Below are positions 41,642-50,970 of a stretch of 64,000 nt of DNA, piece by piece. The position numbers and the translations under genes were made by a program. Positions within the stretch are counted from its first letter, which is position 1. Each line of letters begins with the position of its first letter. The notes beneath the pieces were generated by a model that saw only the letters and a list, made by a program, of their open reading frames with translations, was not told where the DNA came from and made no database searches. The DNA lies in contig NZ_QURO01000004.1 in NCBI RefSeq assembly GCF_003426945.1, forward strand, positions 1,723,501 through 1,787,500, read 5' to 3'. The stretch comes from Thermus sediminis (GTDB lineage: Bacteria > Deinococcota > Deinococci > Deinococcales > Thermaceae).

Positions 41642-44446
41642 CTAGGGGCTTTCCAGCCCCTCCCGCCTCAGCCCCACAGGGGTGTGGGAGGTCCAGCCCA
41701 CGGGTAGGGGAAGCGGTTCGGCGTACCGCAGCAACACCGTCGGCTCCACGGGATAGCAGCCCATACCCTCGCCGTAGATGGCCAGGCCGCCCCGGTGGAC
41801 GGCGTTCCAGGGCACCTCGAGGCGGAGAACCAGGTGGCCCTGCTCCGCCAAACGATTTCGGATGGCCAGGCCCTCGGGGGAGTCCATGCGGATCTGGGCC
41901 TGCCTTAGGTAACCGTACGACCCCCCTTCGCGGCCGCGCCAGTGGGAAAGGACCCCGCAGGCGTCGGCGGGATCATCGGGAAGCTCCCAAGTGGCCACGT
42001 GCACCCCGTTGACGGAGACCTCCACGGTGGTGGGAAACGCCTTGCCCCCGGACTGGGGGTAGTCCTGAGGGTGCGGCCGCCCAGGCCAGTCCACCTTCTC
42101 CCGCCCGGCTTTGGCGGCGACCTCGCAGAGAAAGGTGAGGGATTCTGCCCCTTCCAGGGTAACGCCTTCGGGTAAGCGGAGCCGGTACTCCACAAACCCG
42201 TGCCCCCGACCGTAGTGCTTGCCCTCGAGGGGGGTTGGAGGTGCGGAGGCCTCGCTGAAGCGGCTTTCCCAGAAGTCCTCGGGGGCGAAGCGCAGGGCCA
42301 GGGTGCTGGCGTCCACCACCTCCACCCTGGGCAGGCCCCCCGTTTCCCGCACCCACCACTGCGTGTAGTTGGTGTGTACCCGCCCGGCCTCAGCGCCCTC
42401 TACCCAGGCCACGAGGGTTGCCAAGGCGGGTTCCTGCGGCAGCGTGAGGGGGATGGTCCCCAAGGGTGTCAGCCGGTAGGGAGGAAAGCGCGGACACTCC
42501 CTGGACTCCACCCGGCTCTCGCGCCAGTTGCCGAAGCGGTCCAGCCACCGCATCTGCCACCGGAGGGTCAGCCCTTCCTCGTGGCGGCCGCTCATGTGGC
42601 TAAAGAGCACGGGCACGTCCACCCTCTCTCCCGGGCGGGCCTGTTTGATGGCGGGTACATCCAGGACCAGGAAGTCCTCGGCGAATACATCCCGCACCGT
42701 CATGCCCGGGGCCCAGAACTCGTACCCGAAGCGCTTGGGGGAGCGGTCGTAGTTGTAGACGCCGTTGTGTTCCCATTCCACGTCGGTTAGCTGGGTGTAG
42801 GTGTAGCCCACCAGGCCTTCGCAACTCCGCAGGGCGTTGGCGTAGGAGAGCACCCCCCAGGAGATGTCCTCGTCCCCGTCCTCCGCGCTTACGTAGCCGA
42901 ACTCGTTGTTCACGAAAGGTTCGCCCCGTTGCCGGTAGCCCGGAAGGTAGTTCCACTCCTCTCCGGGCCTGAGGTGCTCCGCGCTGGCCTGGCGGCAGAG
43001 CTGCCGGGGAACCTCCGCATCCCGCCCGTACCAGTGGAAGGAGTTCAGGTCGGTGTCCAGGTGGGACCAGCCCGAGTTGTCGTGGACCAGCCGCGTGGGG
43101 TCCAGCCGGCGGGCCAGGCTGACCATCTCCAGGGCCCAGCCGATGCGGTGCTCTTCCGGAGCCTTTTCCGGGCTGCCAAGGCCCCACTCCTCATTGAAGA
43201 CCGTCCAGCAGAAGAGGCTCGGGTGGTTGAAGTCCCGCTCTACGAGTGCGCGCAGGGTTTGCGCAAAGGCTTTGCGGGCGCGCTGGGCGTTCTCGGGGGT
43301 GTAGGGGGCCCCGGGGTGGGTGAGGAGCCAGGTGTTGGGCAGGTCCTGCTGGACCAAAAGGCCCAGGCGGTCGGCCCAGTAGAGGCGGCGGGGCTCGTCG
43401 GCCTTGACGTGGATGCGGAGCATGTTGAAGCCTGCGGCCTTGGCCAGCTCCAGGTCCCTTCGCAAAAAGGCCTCGCTGGGGGCGGTGTAGAGGCCTTCGG
43501 GGTTGAAGGACTGGTCCAAGACCCCGCGCAGGTAGATGGGTTTGCCGTTCAGCAGGACAAAGCTGTACTCCCCAGCGTACCCCCCAAAGGCGATGGTACG
43601 TATGCCGAAATAGGTGCGGACGCGGTCGTAAACCCTGGACTTTGCCCCTCTTCCGGCGCGGAGCAGGATCTCCGCAGGGTAGAGGTGGGGGGCCTCGAGG
43701 CTCCAGAGGATGGGCTCGGGGACCCTGATCTCCAGTTCCATCTCCTCCTGGTCCGGCGCTGCCCTAGCCTCCGCGGTGGGAAACCGCCCTTCAGGGGAGC
43801 GTACCTGCACCCAGACCTCCCCGCTCCCTTCCTCTCCCCGGTCCAGCCGGATGGCGAACCGCACCCTTCCCGTGGGAAGGTGGTCCCGTCCCGCCAGGGG
43901 AAGGATGCGGAATCCCCGGATGGCCACCGGCCCCGTGGCCTCCAGCCAGACGGTCTGCCAGATGCCGCTCGTGGGGGTGTACCAGCCCACCTGCTTGCCC
44001 GTGGGCAGCACCGGGTCGGTGAAGTCGGCTACCCGGACGGTGAGCTGGTTGGGCATGGAGAAGCTCGCCTGTTGGGAGACATCCAAGCGGAACTCGCTGT
44101 AGCCGCCCGCGTGCTCCCCCACCTTTTCCCCGTTGAGCCAGACCGTGGCGTGCCAGTCCACCGCGCCAAAGCAAAGCCAAAGCCGCCTGCCCCTCCAGGC
44201 CTCGGGGAGGGCGAGGGGGCGCCGGTACCAGGCGACGCCCCTATAGCCCGTGCGCCCAAGGCCGCTAAGCCGGCTTTCCCAAGGAAAGGGCACCCGGATG
44301 CGCAAGGGGAAGGTGGGGGGAGAGGTGAACCATCCTCCCTCCATCCCGATGTTCTCTGGATCAAAGGCGAACTCCCAGATGCCGTTGAGGGTCTGCCACG
44401 CCGGGCGCTCCAGGTCGGGGCGGGGGTGTTCGGGCCGGGGGATCAC
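41642..44446 (-). CDS. GH2-family glycoside hydrolase (beta-galactosidase/beta-glucuronidase group)
   Basis: A 934-residue GH2 enzyme: N-terminal sugar-binding jelly roll (WYRRPLALPEAWRGRRLWL ... VWLNGEKVGEH), immunoglobulin-like domain, TIM barrel from about 300 with acid/base E419 (TVFNEEWG) and nucleophile E515 (FVNNEFGY), then about 350 residues of further beta domains. No signal peptide, so it acts in the cytoplasm. It starts with GTG about 8 nt after a TAAACT box and diverges from the deacetylase operon. Exact substrate unknown. Wording in GC and codons is slightly less extreme than in neighbouring housekeeping genes. Confidence 0.82.
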   Translation of the reverse strand: MIPRPEHPRPDLERPAWQTLNGIWEFAFDPENIGMEGGWFTSPPTFPLRIRVPFPWESRLSGLGRTGYRGVAWYRRPLALPEAWRGRRLWLCFGAVDWHATVWLNGEKVGEHAGGYSEFRLDVSQQASFSMPNQLTVRVADFTDPVLPTGKQVGWYTPTSGIWQTVWLEATGPVAIRGFRILPLAGRDHLPTGRVRFAIRLDRGEEGSGEVWVQVRSPEGRFPTAEARAAPDQEEMELEIRVPEPILWSLEAPHLYPAEILLRAGRGAKSRVYDRVRTYFGIRTIAFGGYAGEYSFVLLNGKPIYLRGVLDQSFNPEGLYTAPSEAFLRRDLELAKAAGFNMLRIHVKADEPRRLYWADRLGLLVQQDLPNTWLLTHPGAPYTPENAQRARKAFAQTLRALVERDFNHPSLFCWTVFNEEWGLGSPEKAPEEHRIGWALEMVSLARRLDPTRLVHDNSGWSHLDTDLNSFHWYGRDAEVPRQLCRQASAEHLRPGEEWNYLPGYRQRGEPFVNNEFGYVSAEDGDEDISWGVLSYANALRSCEGLVGYTYTQLTDVEWEHNGVYNYDRSPKRFGYEFWAPGMTVRDVFAEDFLVLDVPAIKQARPGERVDVPVLFSHMSGRHEEGLTLRWQMRWLDRFGNWRESRVESRECPRFPPYRLTPLGTIPLTLPQEPALATLVAWVEGAEAGRVHTNYTQWWVRETGGLPRVEVVDASTLALRFAPEDFWESRFSEASAPPTPLEGKHYGRGHGFVEYRLRLPEGVTLEGAESLTFLCEVAAKAGREKVDWPGRPHPQDYPQSGGKAFPTTVEVSVNGVHVATWELPDDPADACGVLSHWRGREGGSYGYLRQAQIRMDSPEGLAIRNRLAEQGHLVLRLEVPWNAVHRGGLAIYGEGMGCYPVEPTVLLRYAEPLPLPVGWTSHTPVGLRREGLESP

Positions 44447-44518
44447 CAGCCCAAAGTTTACAATGGGTTTGACCCTTTAAGGGGAGGAAATGTAACCTTG
44501 GGGCAAAAGGGGGGTAGC

Positions 44519-45310
44519 ATGAGCCTTCTAGAGCGGTTGGGGCTTTCCGGCAGGCGGGTCCTCATCCTCCACCACGACGACCTGGGCCTGACCCACGCCC
44601 AAAACGGGGCCTATCTGGCCCTGGGCTTTCCCACGGGGAGCGTCATGGTCCCCGGGGCCTGGGCGGGCGGGGTGCGGGGCCGGGACCTGGGGGTCCACCT
44701 GGTCCTCACCAGCGAGTGGCCCGCTCCCCGGATGCGCCCCCTCACGGAGGGTGAAAGCCTGAAGGATGAGGCAGGGTTCTTCCCTTCCTCTTTGGAGGCC
44801 CTTTGGCGAAGGGCCCGGGCGGAGGAGGTGGAAAGGGAGCTCAGGGCCCAGATAGAGGCCGCCAGGAGGCTCTTTACCCCCACCCACCTGGACACCCACC
44901 AGGGGGCGGTCCTGAGGCCGGATTTGGCCGAGGTCTACCTGCGCTTGGCCCAGGAGTACCGCCTGCCCGCCCTGGTTCCGGAGAGCCTCGAGGGCCTGGG
45001 CATCCCTAAGGCCTTCCTCCCCGACCTCCTCCGCCTGATGGAAAGGGCCCCCTTCCCCCGGGTGCGCTTCCTGGACCCCTACGGCCTTCCCCCCGAGGAG
45101 CGGCTTGGCTTCTACCTGGACCTCTCCCGGCTTCCCCCGGGGCTTTACCACCTGGTCCACCATGGCGCCCTGCCCACCCCCGAGGGCCGGGCCCTACCGG
45201 ACTGGGCTACCCGGGAGGCGGACTACTTCGCCCTAAGCCACCCCGAGGTCCGCCGGGTCCTCTCCGAGTTCCACCCCCTCACTTGGGAAGAGGTCGGGGA
45301 GACCTTATGA
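44519..45310 (+). CDS. ChbG/YdjC-like carbohydrate deacetylase
   Basis: A 263-residue YdjC-family protein. Metal-binding HHDDLGLTHAQN near the N-terminus and HLDTHQG (DTHQG) in the middle are the family motifs; ChbG removes acetyl groups from chitooligosaccharides. The true start is ATG 44519 with AAAGGGGGG upstream; a much longer open frame before it is a shadow of the GH2 gene. It overlaps the GPH transporter by ATGA. In this operon it probably deacetylates an imported oligosaccharide. Confidence 0.82.
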   Translation: MSLLERLGLSGRRVLILHHDDLGLTHAQNGAYLALGFPTGSVMVPGAWAGGVRGRDLGVHLVLTSEWPAPRMRPLTEGESLKDEAGFFPSSLEALWRRARAEEVERELRAQIEAARRLFTPTHLDTHQGAVLRPDLAEVYLRLAQEYRLPALVPESLEGLGIPKAFLPDLLRLMERAPFPRVRFLDPYGLPPEERLGFYLDLSRLPPGLYHLVHHGALPTPEGRALPDWATREADYFALSHPEVRRVLSEFHPLTWEEVGETL

Positions 45311-46560
45311 AGGCTTGGCGCTACGCCTCGGGGCAAATGGGTCTCACCATCGTTTCGGAGAGTTTTGGCACCTATCTGGCCTTTTTCTATCTGGAAAAGC
45401 TCGGGTTATCCGCTGCCTTTTATGCCCTTGCGCGTAGCCTGTATGCAATCTGGGACGCGGTGAACGATCCCCTTTTCGGCCACCTCTCCGACCGCACCAG
45501 GACCCCTTTGGGCCGCAGGCGGCCCTGGCTTCTCCTGGGCATTCCCCTTTTCCTCCTCTTCTACCTCCTGGTCTTCTGGGTTCCGGACTGGGCCAAGAGC
45601 CCGGAGGTGCTCCCCTATTACTTTGCCCTGGCCATCGTGCTCTATGAAACCGCGGCCACCGTGATCTGGACCAACTACGGTGCCCTTTTCCCGGAGATGT
45701 TCCGAGGCCTTTCGCACAGGGCCCAGGCCGCGGCCTTACAGCGGGGCACGGAGCTCTTTGGTCTCATCCTAGGTATCGCCCTGGCCCCGCTGATCTACGC
45801 CCAGTTTGGCTTTGCTGGCATGGCCCTCTTCTTCGCGGGATTGGCCCTCTTCGCCTTCCTCTTCTTCCTTTCGGGCGTGGAGGAGGACCCCAGGGCGGAA
45901 AGCGGGCTTGGACTTTTGCCCTCCTTCCGCCTGGTCCTCGGCAACGGGGCCTTCTGGGTGGCGGCCGTGGTGGGGCTTCTCTTTGAGTTCGGGCGCACGG
46001 TGATCCAGACGGCCATGGCCTTCTACGCCAAGCATAGTCTAGGGTTGCCCGAGGCGGCCACCACCCTCCTTTTCGCCGCCGTCTTCCTGGTGGCCCTGCC
46101 CTCGGTCTTCCTCTGGGGATGGCTTTCCCGGGCCCTGGGGGGGAAGCGGGCCTGGCGGCTAGCCCACCTCCTCATGGGCCTGAGCGCCCTCCTCCTCTTC
46201 CTGCCCCAAAGCCTCCTTCCCGCTCTCCTGGTGGGAGCCCTGGTGGGGGTGGGCTTCGCCGGGGTCCGGGTCACGGGGGCGGTGGTCATGGCCAAGGTCA
46301 TAGACCTGGACGCGGAGAGGACGGGCACCCGTAGGGAAGGGGCCTACTATAGCCTGGTGGGCTTCTTGGGGCGGGTCTCCGGGGCCTTGGTGGGCGCGGC
46401 CTTCCTCCTTTTGGGGCCCCTCTTCGGCTACGTGAGCGGGGAGAACCCGGGGCCCAACCCCGGCCTGGCCTTCCGCTTCCTCATCTCCGTGGTGCCGGGG
46501 GTGGCCATCCTCCTGGCCTTCCTCCTCACCGCCCTCTTCCCCCACGAGGTGCGGGAATGA
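45307..46560 (+). CDS. GPH-family sugar:cation symporter
   Basis: A 417-residue membrane protein with about 12 hydrophobic segments and the GPH signature DAVNDPLFGHLSDRTRTPLG with GRRRPWLLLG after helix 2. It imports glycosides with sodium or protons; substrates of relatives include melibiose, lactose, xylosides and glucuronides. Start ATG 45307 inside the deacetylase stop. Its TGA overlaps the GH31 ATG. Confidence 0.88.
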   Translation: MKAWRYASGQMGLTIVSESFGTYLAFFYLEKLGLSAAFYALARSLYAIWDAVNDPLFGHLSDRTRTPLGRRRPWLLLGIPLFLLFYLLVFWVPDWAKSPEVLPYYFALAIVLYETAATVIWTNYGALFPEMFRGLSHRAQAAALQRGTELFGLILGIALAPLIYAQFGFAGMALFFAGLALFAFLFFLSGVEEDPRAESGLGLLPSFRLVLGNGAFWVAAVVGLLFEFGRTVIQTAMAFYAKHSLGLPEAATTLLFAAVFLVALPSVFLWGWLSRALGGKRAWRLAHLLMGLSALLLFLPQSLLPALLVGALVGVGFAGVRVTGAVVMAKVIDLDAERTGTRREGAYYSLVGFLGRVSGALVGAAFLLLGPLFGYVSGENPGPNPGLAFRFLISVVPGVAILLAFLLTALFPHEVRE

Positions 46561-48917
46561 AGCCGGGACTCCGCTTTTGGCAAAGGGCCCTCCAGGCCCT
46601 CCGCTTTCTGGGCCCGGAGGGGACCCGGCGGGCCCTCCTCTACGCCCTTCTCCGGGACTCCTGGAACCGTAAGGAGCCCGCGCCCAAGTCCCCTTGGCGC
46701 CCCGTGGGCCCGCCCCAGGCCGTGGCGGCCATCCCGGGGGGCGGCCGCTTCCTCTTCCCCGAGGGGGAGCTGGAGGCAGTTTTCCTGGAGGGGGGGCTCC
46801 GCCTCACCTGGACCCCGGGCCGCCTCCCGCCCCCTTACGCCATAGAGAAAGCCCCGGCCCTCCTGGAGCCCGAGCGGGAGGGGGAGGGGGGGCGCTTTGT
46901 GCTGAGGGCGGGGGGCCTTCGCCTCGAGGTGGGGCCGGAGGGCCTCCTCTTCCTGGACGAAAGGGGGCGGGTGTGGCGGCGGGAGGCCCTGCCCGAGCGC
47001 CAAGGGGAGGCCTGGCGGCACCGGGTGGACCTGGCCCCGGGGGAGCGGCTCCATGGCCTTGGGGGGGTGGCGGCCCCTCTGGACCGCCGGGGCCGGGCCT
47101 ACCGCCTCTGGAACCGGGACGTGGGGGGGAGTTACGGCCCGGAGGAGGGCCCCTTGTACCTCACCCTGCCTCTCCTCCTCTCCCGCAAGCCAGGGGGCGG
47201 GTACCTGGTCTTCTACGAGAACCCTTACGAGGCCTCCCTGGACCTCCGCGGCGAAGCGGCTCTGGTGGCCTTTGCGGGCGGGGCCCTGAGGTACTACCTC
47301 TTTCCCGGAAAGCCCCAGGAGGCCCTGGCCGCCTACACCGCCCTCACGGGCAGGCCCCCCCTCCCGCCCCGCTTCGCCCTGGGCCTCCACTTTGCCCGCT
47401 GGGGCCTTAGGACGGAGGAGGAGGTGCGGGAGGTGGTGGAGGGGTTTTTCGCCCACGACCTCCCCCTTTCTGCCCTCCACCTGGACATAGACTACATGGA
47501 CGGCCACCGGGTCTTCACCGTGGACCGGGGGCGGTTTCCCCACCTGGAGGGGCTGGTGCGGGACCTGGAGGGGCGGGGGGTGCGCACGGTCCTCATCCTG
47601 GACCCCGGGGTCAAGGCCGAGGCCGGCTTTCCCCCCTTTGAGTCGGGCCTTAGGGAAGGCGTCTTCTGCACCCTTCCGGGAGGGCGCCTCCTCAAGGCCC
47701 CGGTGTGGCCGGGGTGGTGCGCCTTCCCCGACTTCACCAGCCCCAAGGCCCGGGCCTGGTGGGGGGAGCGGTGCGGGGAGCTCCTCGCCCTGGGCGTCCA
47801 AGGCTTCTGGCTGGACATGAACGAGCCCGCGGCCTTCGCCGCCTGGGGGGACCCCACCCTGCCCAAGCCCACCCGGCACGCCCTCGAGGGCCAGGAGGGG
47901 GACCACCGTGAGGCCCACAACCTCTACGGCCTCCTCATGGCCCGGGCCACCCACGAGGCCCTGCGGGCGCGGGGCGTGGCCCGGCCCTTCCTCTTCTCCC
48001 GCTCCGGCTGGGCGGGCCTGGCCCGCTACGCCTGGAACTGGACGGGGGACGTGGAGAGCAGCTGGGAGGCCCTGCGGCGCACCGTGGGCATCGTCCTGGG
48101 GCTTGGGCTTTCCGGGGTACCCTACACAGGCTCGGACATCGGGGGCTTCAGCGGCCACCCCTCCCCCGAGCTCTTCCTGCGCTGGTTCCAGGCCGCGGCC
48201 TTCATGCCCTTCTTCCGCCTCCACTCCGCCATCTCCACCCCCAGGCGGGAGCCCTGGCGCTTCGGCGAGCCCGTGCTCTCCATCCTGCGGAACTTTGCGC
48301 GGCTTCGCCAGGCCCTCATCCCCTACCTCTACACCCTGGCCTGGGAGGCCCGGGAGAAGGGCTACCCCCTGGTCCGCCCCCTCTTCTTCCTGGACCCCGA
48401 GGGGGAGGCAGAGGACGCCTTTCTCCTGGGGGATGCCCTCCTCGTGGCCCCGGTGGTGGAGGAGGGGGTGCGCCACCGCCTGGTCCCCTTGCCCAGGGGC
48501 CTCTGGTATGACTTCTGGAGCCACCGCCTGGTGGAGGGGCCCGGGGAGGTCTTTGCCGAGGCGCCCTTGGAGCGCATCCCCCTCTTCGTGCGGGCGGGCG
48601 CCGCCTTGCCCCTGGCAGAGGGGGAGGGCCTGGTCCTCCACCTCTACCCGGGGCCGGAGGGCCGGGCCGAGGGGGTTCTCTACTGGGACGAGGGGGATGG
48701 GGAGGGGCCTTCCCGGCTGGACCGCTTCCTCCTGGAGGGGGGGCGGCTCCTGTGGCAGGGGGAGGGGGCTTACCCCTGGCCCTGGGAGGGGCTTGGGCTT
48801 CGCCTGCACGGGGCCAGGCTCAAGGGGGGAAGGGTGGGGGACGCGTTCTATCCTGTTCAGGACGGGCTTCTCCGCCTTCCCCCTTTTCTTGAAGCGTTTT
48901 TGGAGGTGGAGGGATGA
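46557..48917 (+). CDS. GH31-family alpha-glucosidase/alpha-xylosidase
   Basis: A 786-residue GH31 enzyme with nucleophile D420 (GFWLDMNEPAAF) and acid/base D498 (NWTGDVESSW); GLSGVPYTGSDIGGF and the DIDYMDG barrel motif are the usual GH31 elements. No signal peptide. The FLFSRSGWAG stretch fits alpha-glucosidases. It overlaps both neighbours by ATGA. Specificity between alpha-glucoside and alpha-xyloside is undecided. Confidence 0.88.
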   Translation: MKPGLRFWQRALQALRFLGPEGTRRALLYALLRDSWNRKEPAPKSPWRPVGPPQAVAAIPGGGRFLFPEGELEAVFLEGGLRLTWTPGRLPPPYAIEKAPALLEPEREGEGGRFVLRAGGLRLEVGPEGLLFLDERGRVWRREALPERQGEAWRHRVDLAPGERLHGLGGVAAPLDRRGRAYRLWNRDVGGSYGPEEGPLYLTLPLLLSRKPGGGYLVFYENPYEASLDLRGEAALVAFAGGALRYYLFPGKPQEALAAYTALTGRPPLPPRFALGLHFARWGLRTEEEVREVVEGFFAHDLPLSALHLDIDYMDGHRVFTVDRGRFPHLEGLVRDLEGRGVRTVLILDPGVKAEAGFPPFESGLREGVFCTLPGGRLLKAPVWPGWCAFPDFTSPKARAWWGERCGELLALGVQGFWLDMNEPAAFAAWGDPTLPKPTRHALEGQEGDHREAHNLYGLLMARATHEALRARGVARPFLFSRSGWAGLARYAWNWTGDVESSWEALRRTVGIVLGLGLSGVPYTGSDIGGFSGHPSPELFLRWFQAAAFMPFFRLHSAISTPRREPWRFGEPVLSILRNFARLRQALIPYLYTLAWEAREKGYPLVRPLFFLDPEGEAEDAFLLGDALLVAPVVEEGVRHRLVPLPRGLWYDFWSHRLVEGPGEVFAEAPLERIPLFVRAGAALPLAEGEGLVLHLYPGPEGRAEGVLYWDEGDGEGPSRLDRFLLEGGRLLWQGEGAYPWPWEGLGLRLHGARLKGGRVGDAFYPVQDGLLRLPPFLEAFLEVEG

Positions 48918-50962
48918 AGCTGGAAAGGGCGCTGTTTCTGTCCCATCCGGCCCAGGACCCCGGGGGGCTTCCCGGGGAGGGGTGGCGGGAGGTGGCCCTG
49001 CCCCACCAGTGGAGCCTCGAGGGCCTGGAGGCCGAGGTGGGCTGGTACCGCCTCCAGGTGCCCGAGGTGGGGCCAAGGCGCTTCCTGCGCCTTTGGGGGG
49101 ATTACTCCCAGGAGGCCTGGCTGGAGGGGGCCTACCTGGGGCGGCACGAGGGGTACTTCTTCCCCTGGCTCTTGGAGCTTCCCCCGGGGCGGGAGCTCCT
49201 CCTCCGGGTCTCGGCCCCCAAGGAGCCCCTGGGCCAGTGGCCCCGCTTCAAGCGGCAGATCAAGGGGGTCTTGGGCCAGCACGACTGCCGCCCCGGGGGG
49301 AACACGGAGAGGGGGCAGGAGCGGGGCACCGGGGGGCTTTGGGGCGGGGTGGAGCTTTGGGTCCGGGAGGAGGTGGCCCTCCTGGCCCTCACCCACCGCC
49401 TTCACCGGACCCCCAAGGGCTGGCGGCTCCTGGTCCAGTTCCTGGTGGACGCTCCCCGGGCCTTCCAGGAGGAGGTTGAGCTCCGCCTCCTTCCGGAAAA
49501 CTTCCCCGGGGAGGCCCTGGAGAAGGCGGCGCCCTTGCGGGGGGATGGGGGGCGGGCCTGGCTTGGGGTGGTTTGGGACCTGCCGGAGATGCCCCTTTGG
49601 GAGGTGTGGGAGCGGGGCTTCCCCCACCTTTTCCGCCTCGAGGCCCAGGTGGCCGGGGCTTCCCTTGCTGTCCCCTTGGGCTTTCGCACCGTAGAGGTGG
49701 ATGGGGAGGGTTGGCTCCTCCTGAACGGGAGCCGCCTCTTCCTCCGGGGCACCAACCTCATCCCCACCCAGTGGCTTGCGGCCTACGGCGAGGAGGCGGC
49801 CCAGAAGGACGCGGCCCTCCTCAAGGAGGCCCACCTGAACGCCGTGCGGGTCCACGCCCACGTGACCCACCCCGCCTTCTACCGGGCCTGCGACCGGGAG
49901 GGGATCCTGGTCTGGCAGGACTTCCCCCTGCAGTGGGGGTACGCCCCCGACGAGGCCTTCGCAAAGGAGGCCCTGCGCCAGGTCCGGGCCATGGTGGACC
50001 TTCTGGGGGCCCACCCCTCCATCTACCTCTGGTGCGCCCAGAACGAGCCCACCCACAACCGCCACACCCTGGGCCCCCTCCTCCTTGCGGCCCTGAAGGA
50101 GGCGGACCCCACCCGCCCCGCCAAGGAGGCCTCGGACTTCCGGGAGCACCCCTACCCTGGCTGGTACTATGGGCACCACCGGGACTTCCTGGCCCTCCCC
50201 GGGGCCCCCCTGCCCTCGGAGTTCGGGGCCCAGGCCCTGCCCCGGGCGGAGCTTCTGAGGCGGGTCCTGGGGGAGGCCGCCTGGCCGCCCAAGTGGGAGG
50301 TCTGGGCCTACCACAACTTCCAGCCCCACGAGACCTTCCGCGTGGCGGGGGTGGAGGTGGGGGAGAGCCTCGAGGCCTTCGTGGAAAGCTCCCAGGCCTA
50401 CCAGGCGAAGCTCTTGGAGTTCGCCATCCACGCCTACCGCCGGGCCAAGGGTAGGGTGGTGGGCTACTTCCAGTTCATGTTCGTGGAGCCCTGGGAGGGG
50501 ATCACCTGGGCGGTCTTGGACGTGGAGCGCGTCCCCAAGAGGGGGTACTTCGCCCTCAAGGAGGCCAGCAGCCCCGTCCTCCTCTCCCTGGTGCCCTTCC
50601 GGGAAAGGCTGGAGGTGGGCGGGCCGCCCCTCATGGAGGCCTGGCTGGTGAGCGACCTGCCCCGGCCCCTCACCCTGCGGGTGCTCCTCTGGCTGGAGGG
50701 GGAGGAAAGGCTCCCCTTGTGGGAAGGGGAGGTGGTCCTGGGGCCGGCTGAAGCGCGGCGCTTCTTCCACCTCATGGAGCTTTGGGAGGCCCCCCTAGAG
50801 GGGCAGGACTCCCTGGCTCCCTTGCGGGAGGCCCTGGGGAGGCTTTCCCCCGGGGCCTACCGCTTGGTGGGGGAGGCCTGGGAGGGGGAGAGGCGTTGGT
50901 CCCGGCACGAGGTGGCCCTCACCTACCTGCCCCCCCTTCTTCCTCTGGGGGTGGCCTGGTAG
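48914..50962 (+). CDS. GH2-family beta-mannosidase-like hydrolase
   Basis: A 682-residue GH2 protein, compact for the family (beta-mannosidases usually exceed 750). Acid/base E378 (WCAQNEPTHN) and nucleophile E436 (LPSEFGAQALP) are present, with the N-terminal jelly roll shortened. RGTNLIPTQW and ILVWQDFPLQWG resemble beta-mannosidases and exo-glucosaminidases. With a deacetylase gene in the same operon, an exo-beta-D-glucosaminidase activity is a real alternative. Last gene of the ATGA-coupled operon. Confidence 0.78.
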   Translation: MKLERALFLSHPAQDPGGLPGEGWREVALPHQWSLEGLEAEVGWYRLQVPEVGPRRFLRLWGDYSQEAWLEGAYLGRHEGYFFPWLLELPPGRELLLRVSAPKEPLGQWPRFKRQIKGVLGQHDCRPGGNTERGQERGTGGLWGGVELWVREEVALLALTHRLHRTPKGWRLLVQFLVDAPRAFQEEVELRLLPENFPGEALEKAAPLRGDGGRAWLGVVWDLPEMPLWEVWERGFPHLFRLEAQVAGASLAVPLGFRTVEVDGEGWLLLNGSRLFLRGTNLIPTQWLAAYGEEAAQKDAALLKEAHLNAVRVHAHVTHPAFYRACDREGILVWQDFPLQWGYAPDEAFAKEALRQVRAMVDLLGAHPSIYLWCAQNEPTHNRHTLGPLLLAALKEADPTRPAKEASDFREHPYPGWYYGHHRDFLALPGAPLPSEFGAQALPRAELLRRVLGEAAWPPKWEVWAYHNFQPHETFRVAGVEVGESLEAFVESSQAYQAKLLEFAIHAYRRAKGRVVGYFQFMFVEPWEGITWAVLDVERVPKRGYFALKEASSPVLLSLVPFRERLEVGGPPLMEAWLVSDLPRPLTLRVLLWLEGEERLPLWEGEVVLGPAEARRFFHLMELWEAPLEGQDSLAPLREALGRLSPGAYRLVGEAWEGERRWSRHEVALTYLPPLLPLGVAW

Positions 50963-50965
50963 CCT
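50960..50965 (+). promoter_or_regulatory. -10-like element before the M24 pseudogene
   Basis: TAGCCT overlapping the GH2 stop codon, 5 nt before the ATG at 50971. Confidence 0.3.
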
Positions 50966-50970
50966 AGGGC

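Noticed and set aside
42929-44518. 530-codon extension upstream of the deacetylase on the plus strand
   Set aside because: It lies antisense to the GH2 gene; the YdjC fold starts at ATG 44519, which has a ribosome binding site.
46428-49076. Minus-strand open frame of 882 codons over the GH31 gene
   Set aside because: Antisense to a complete GH31 enzyme with all catalytic motifs; composition and lack of motifs mark it as a shadow.
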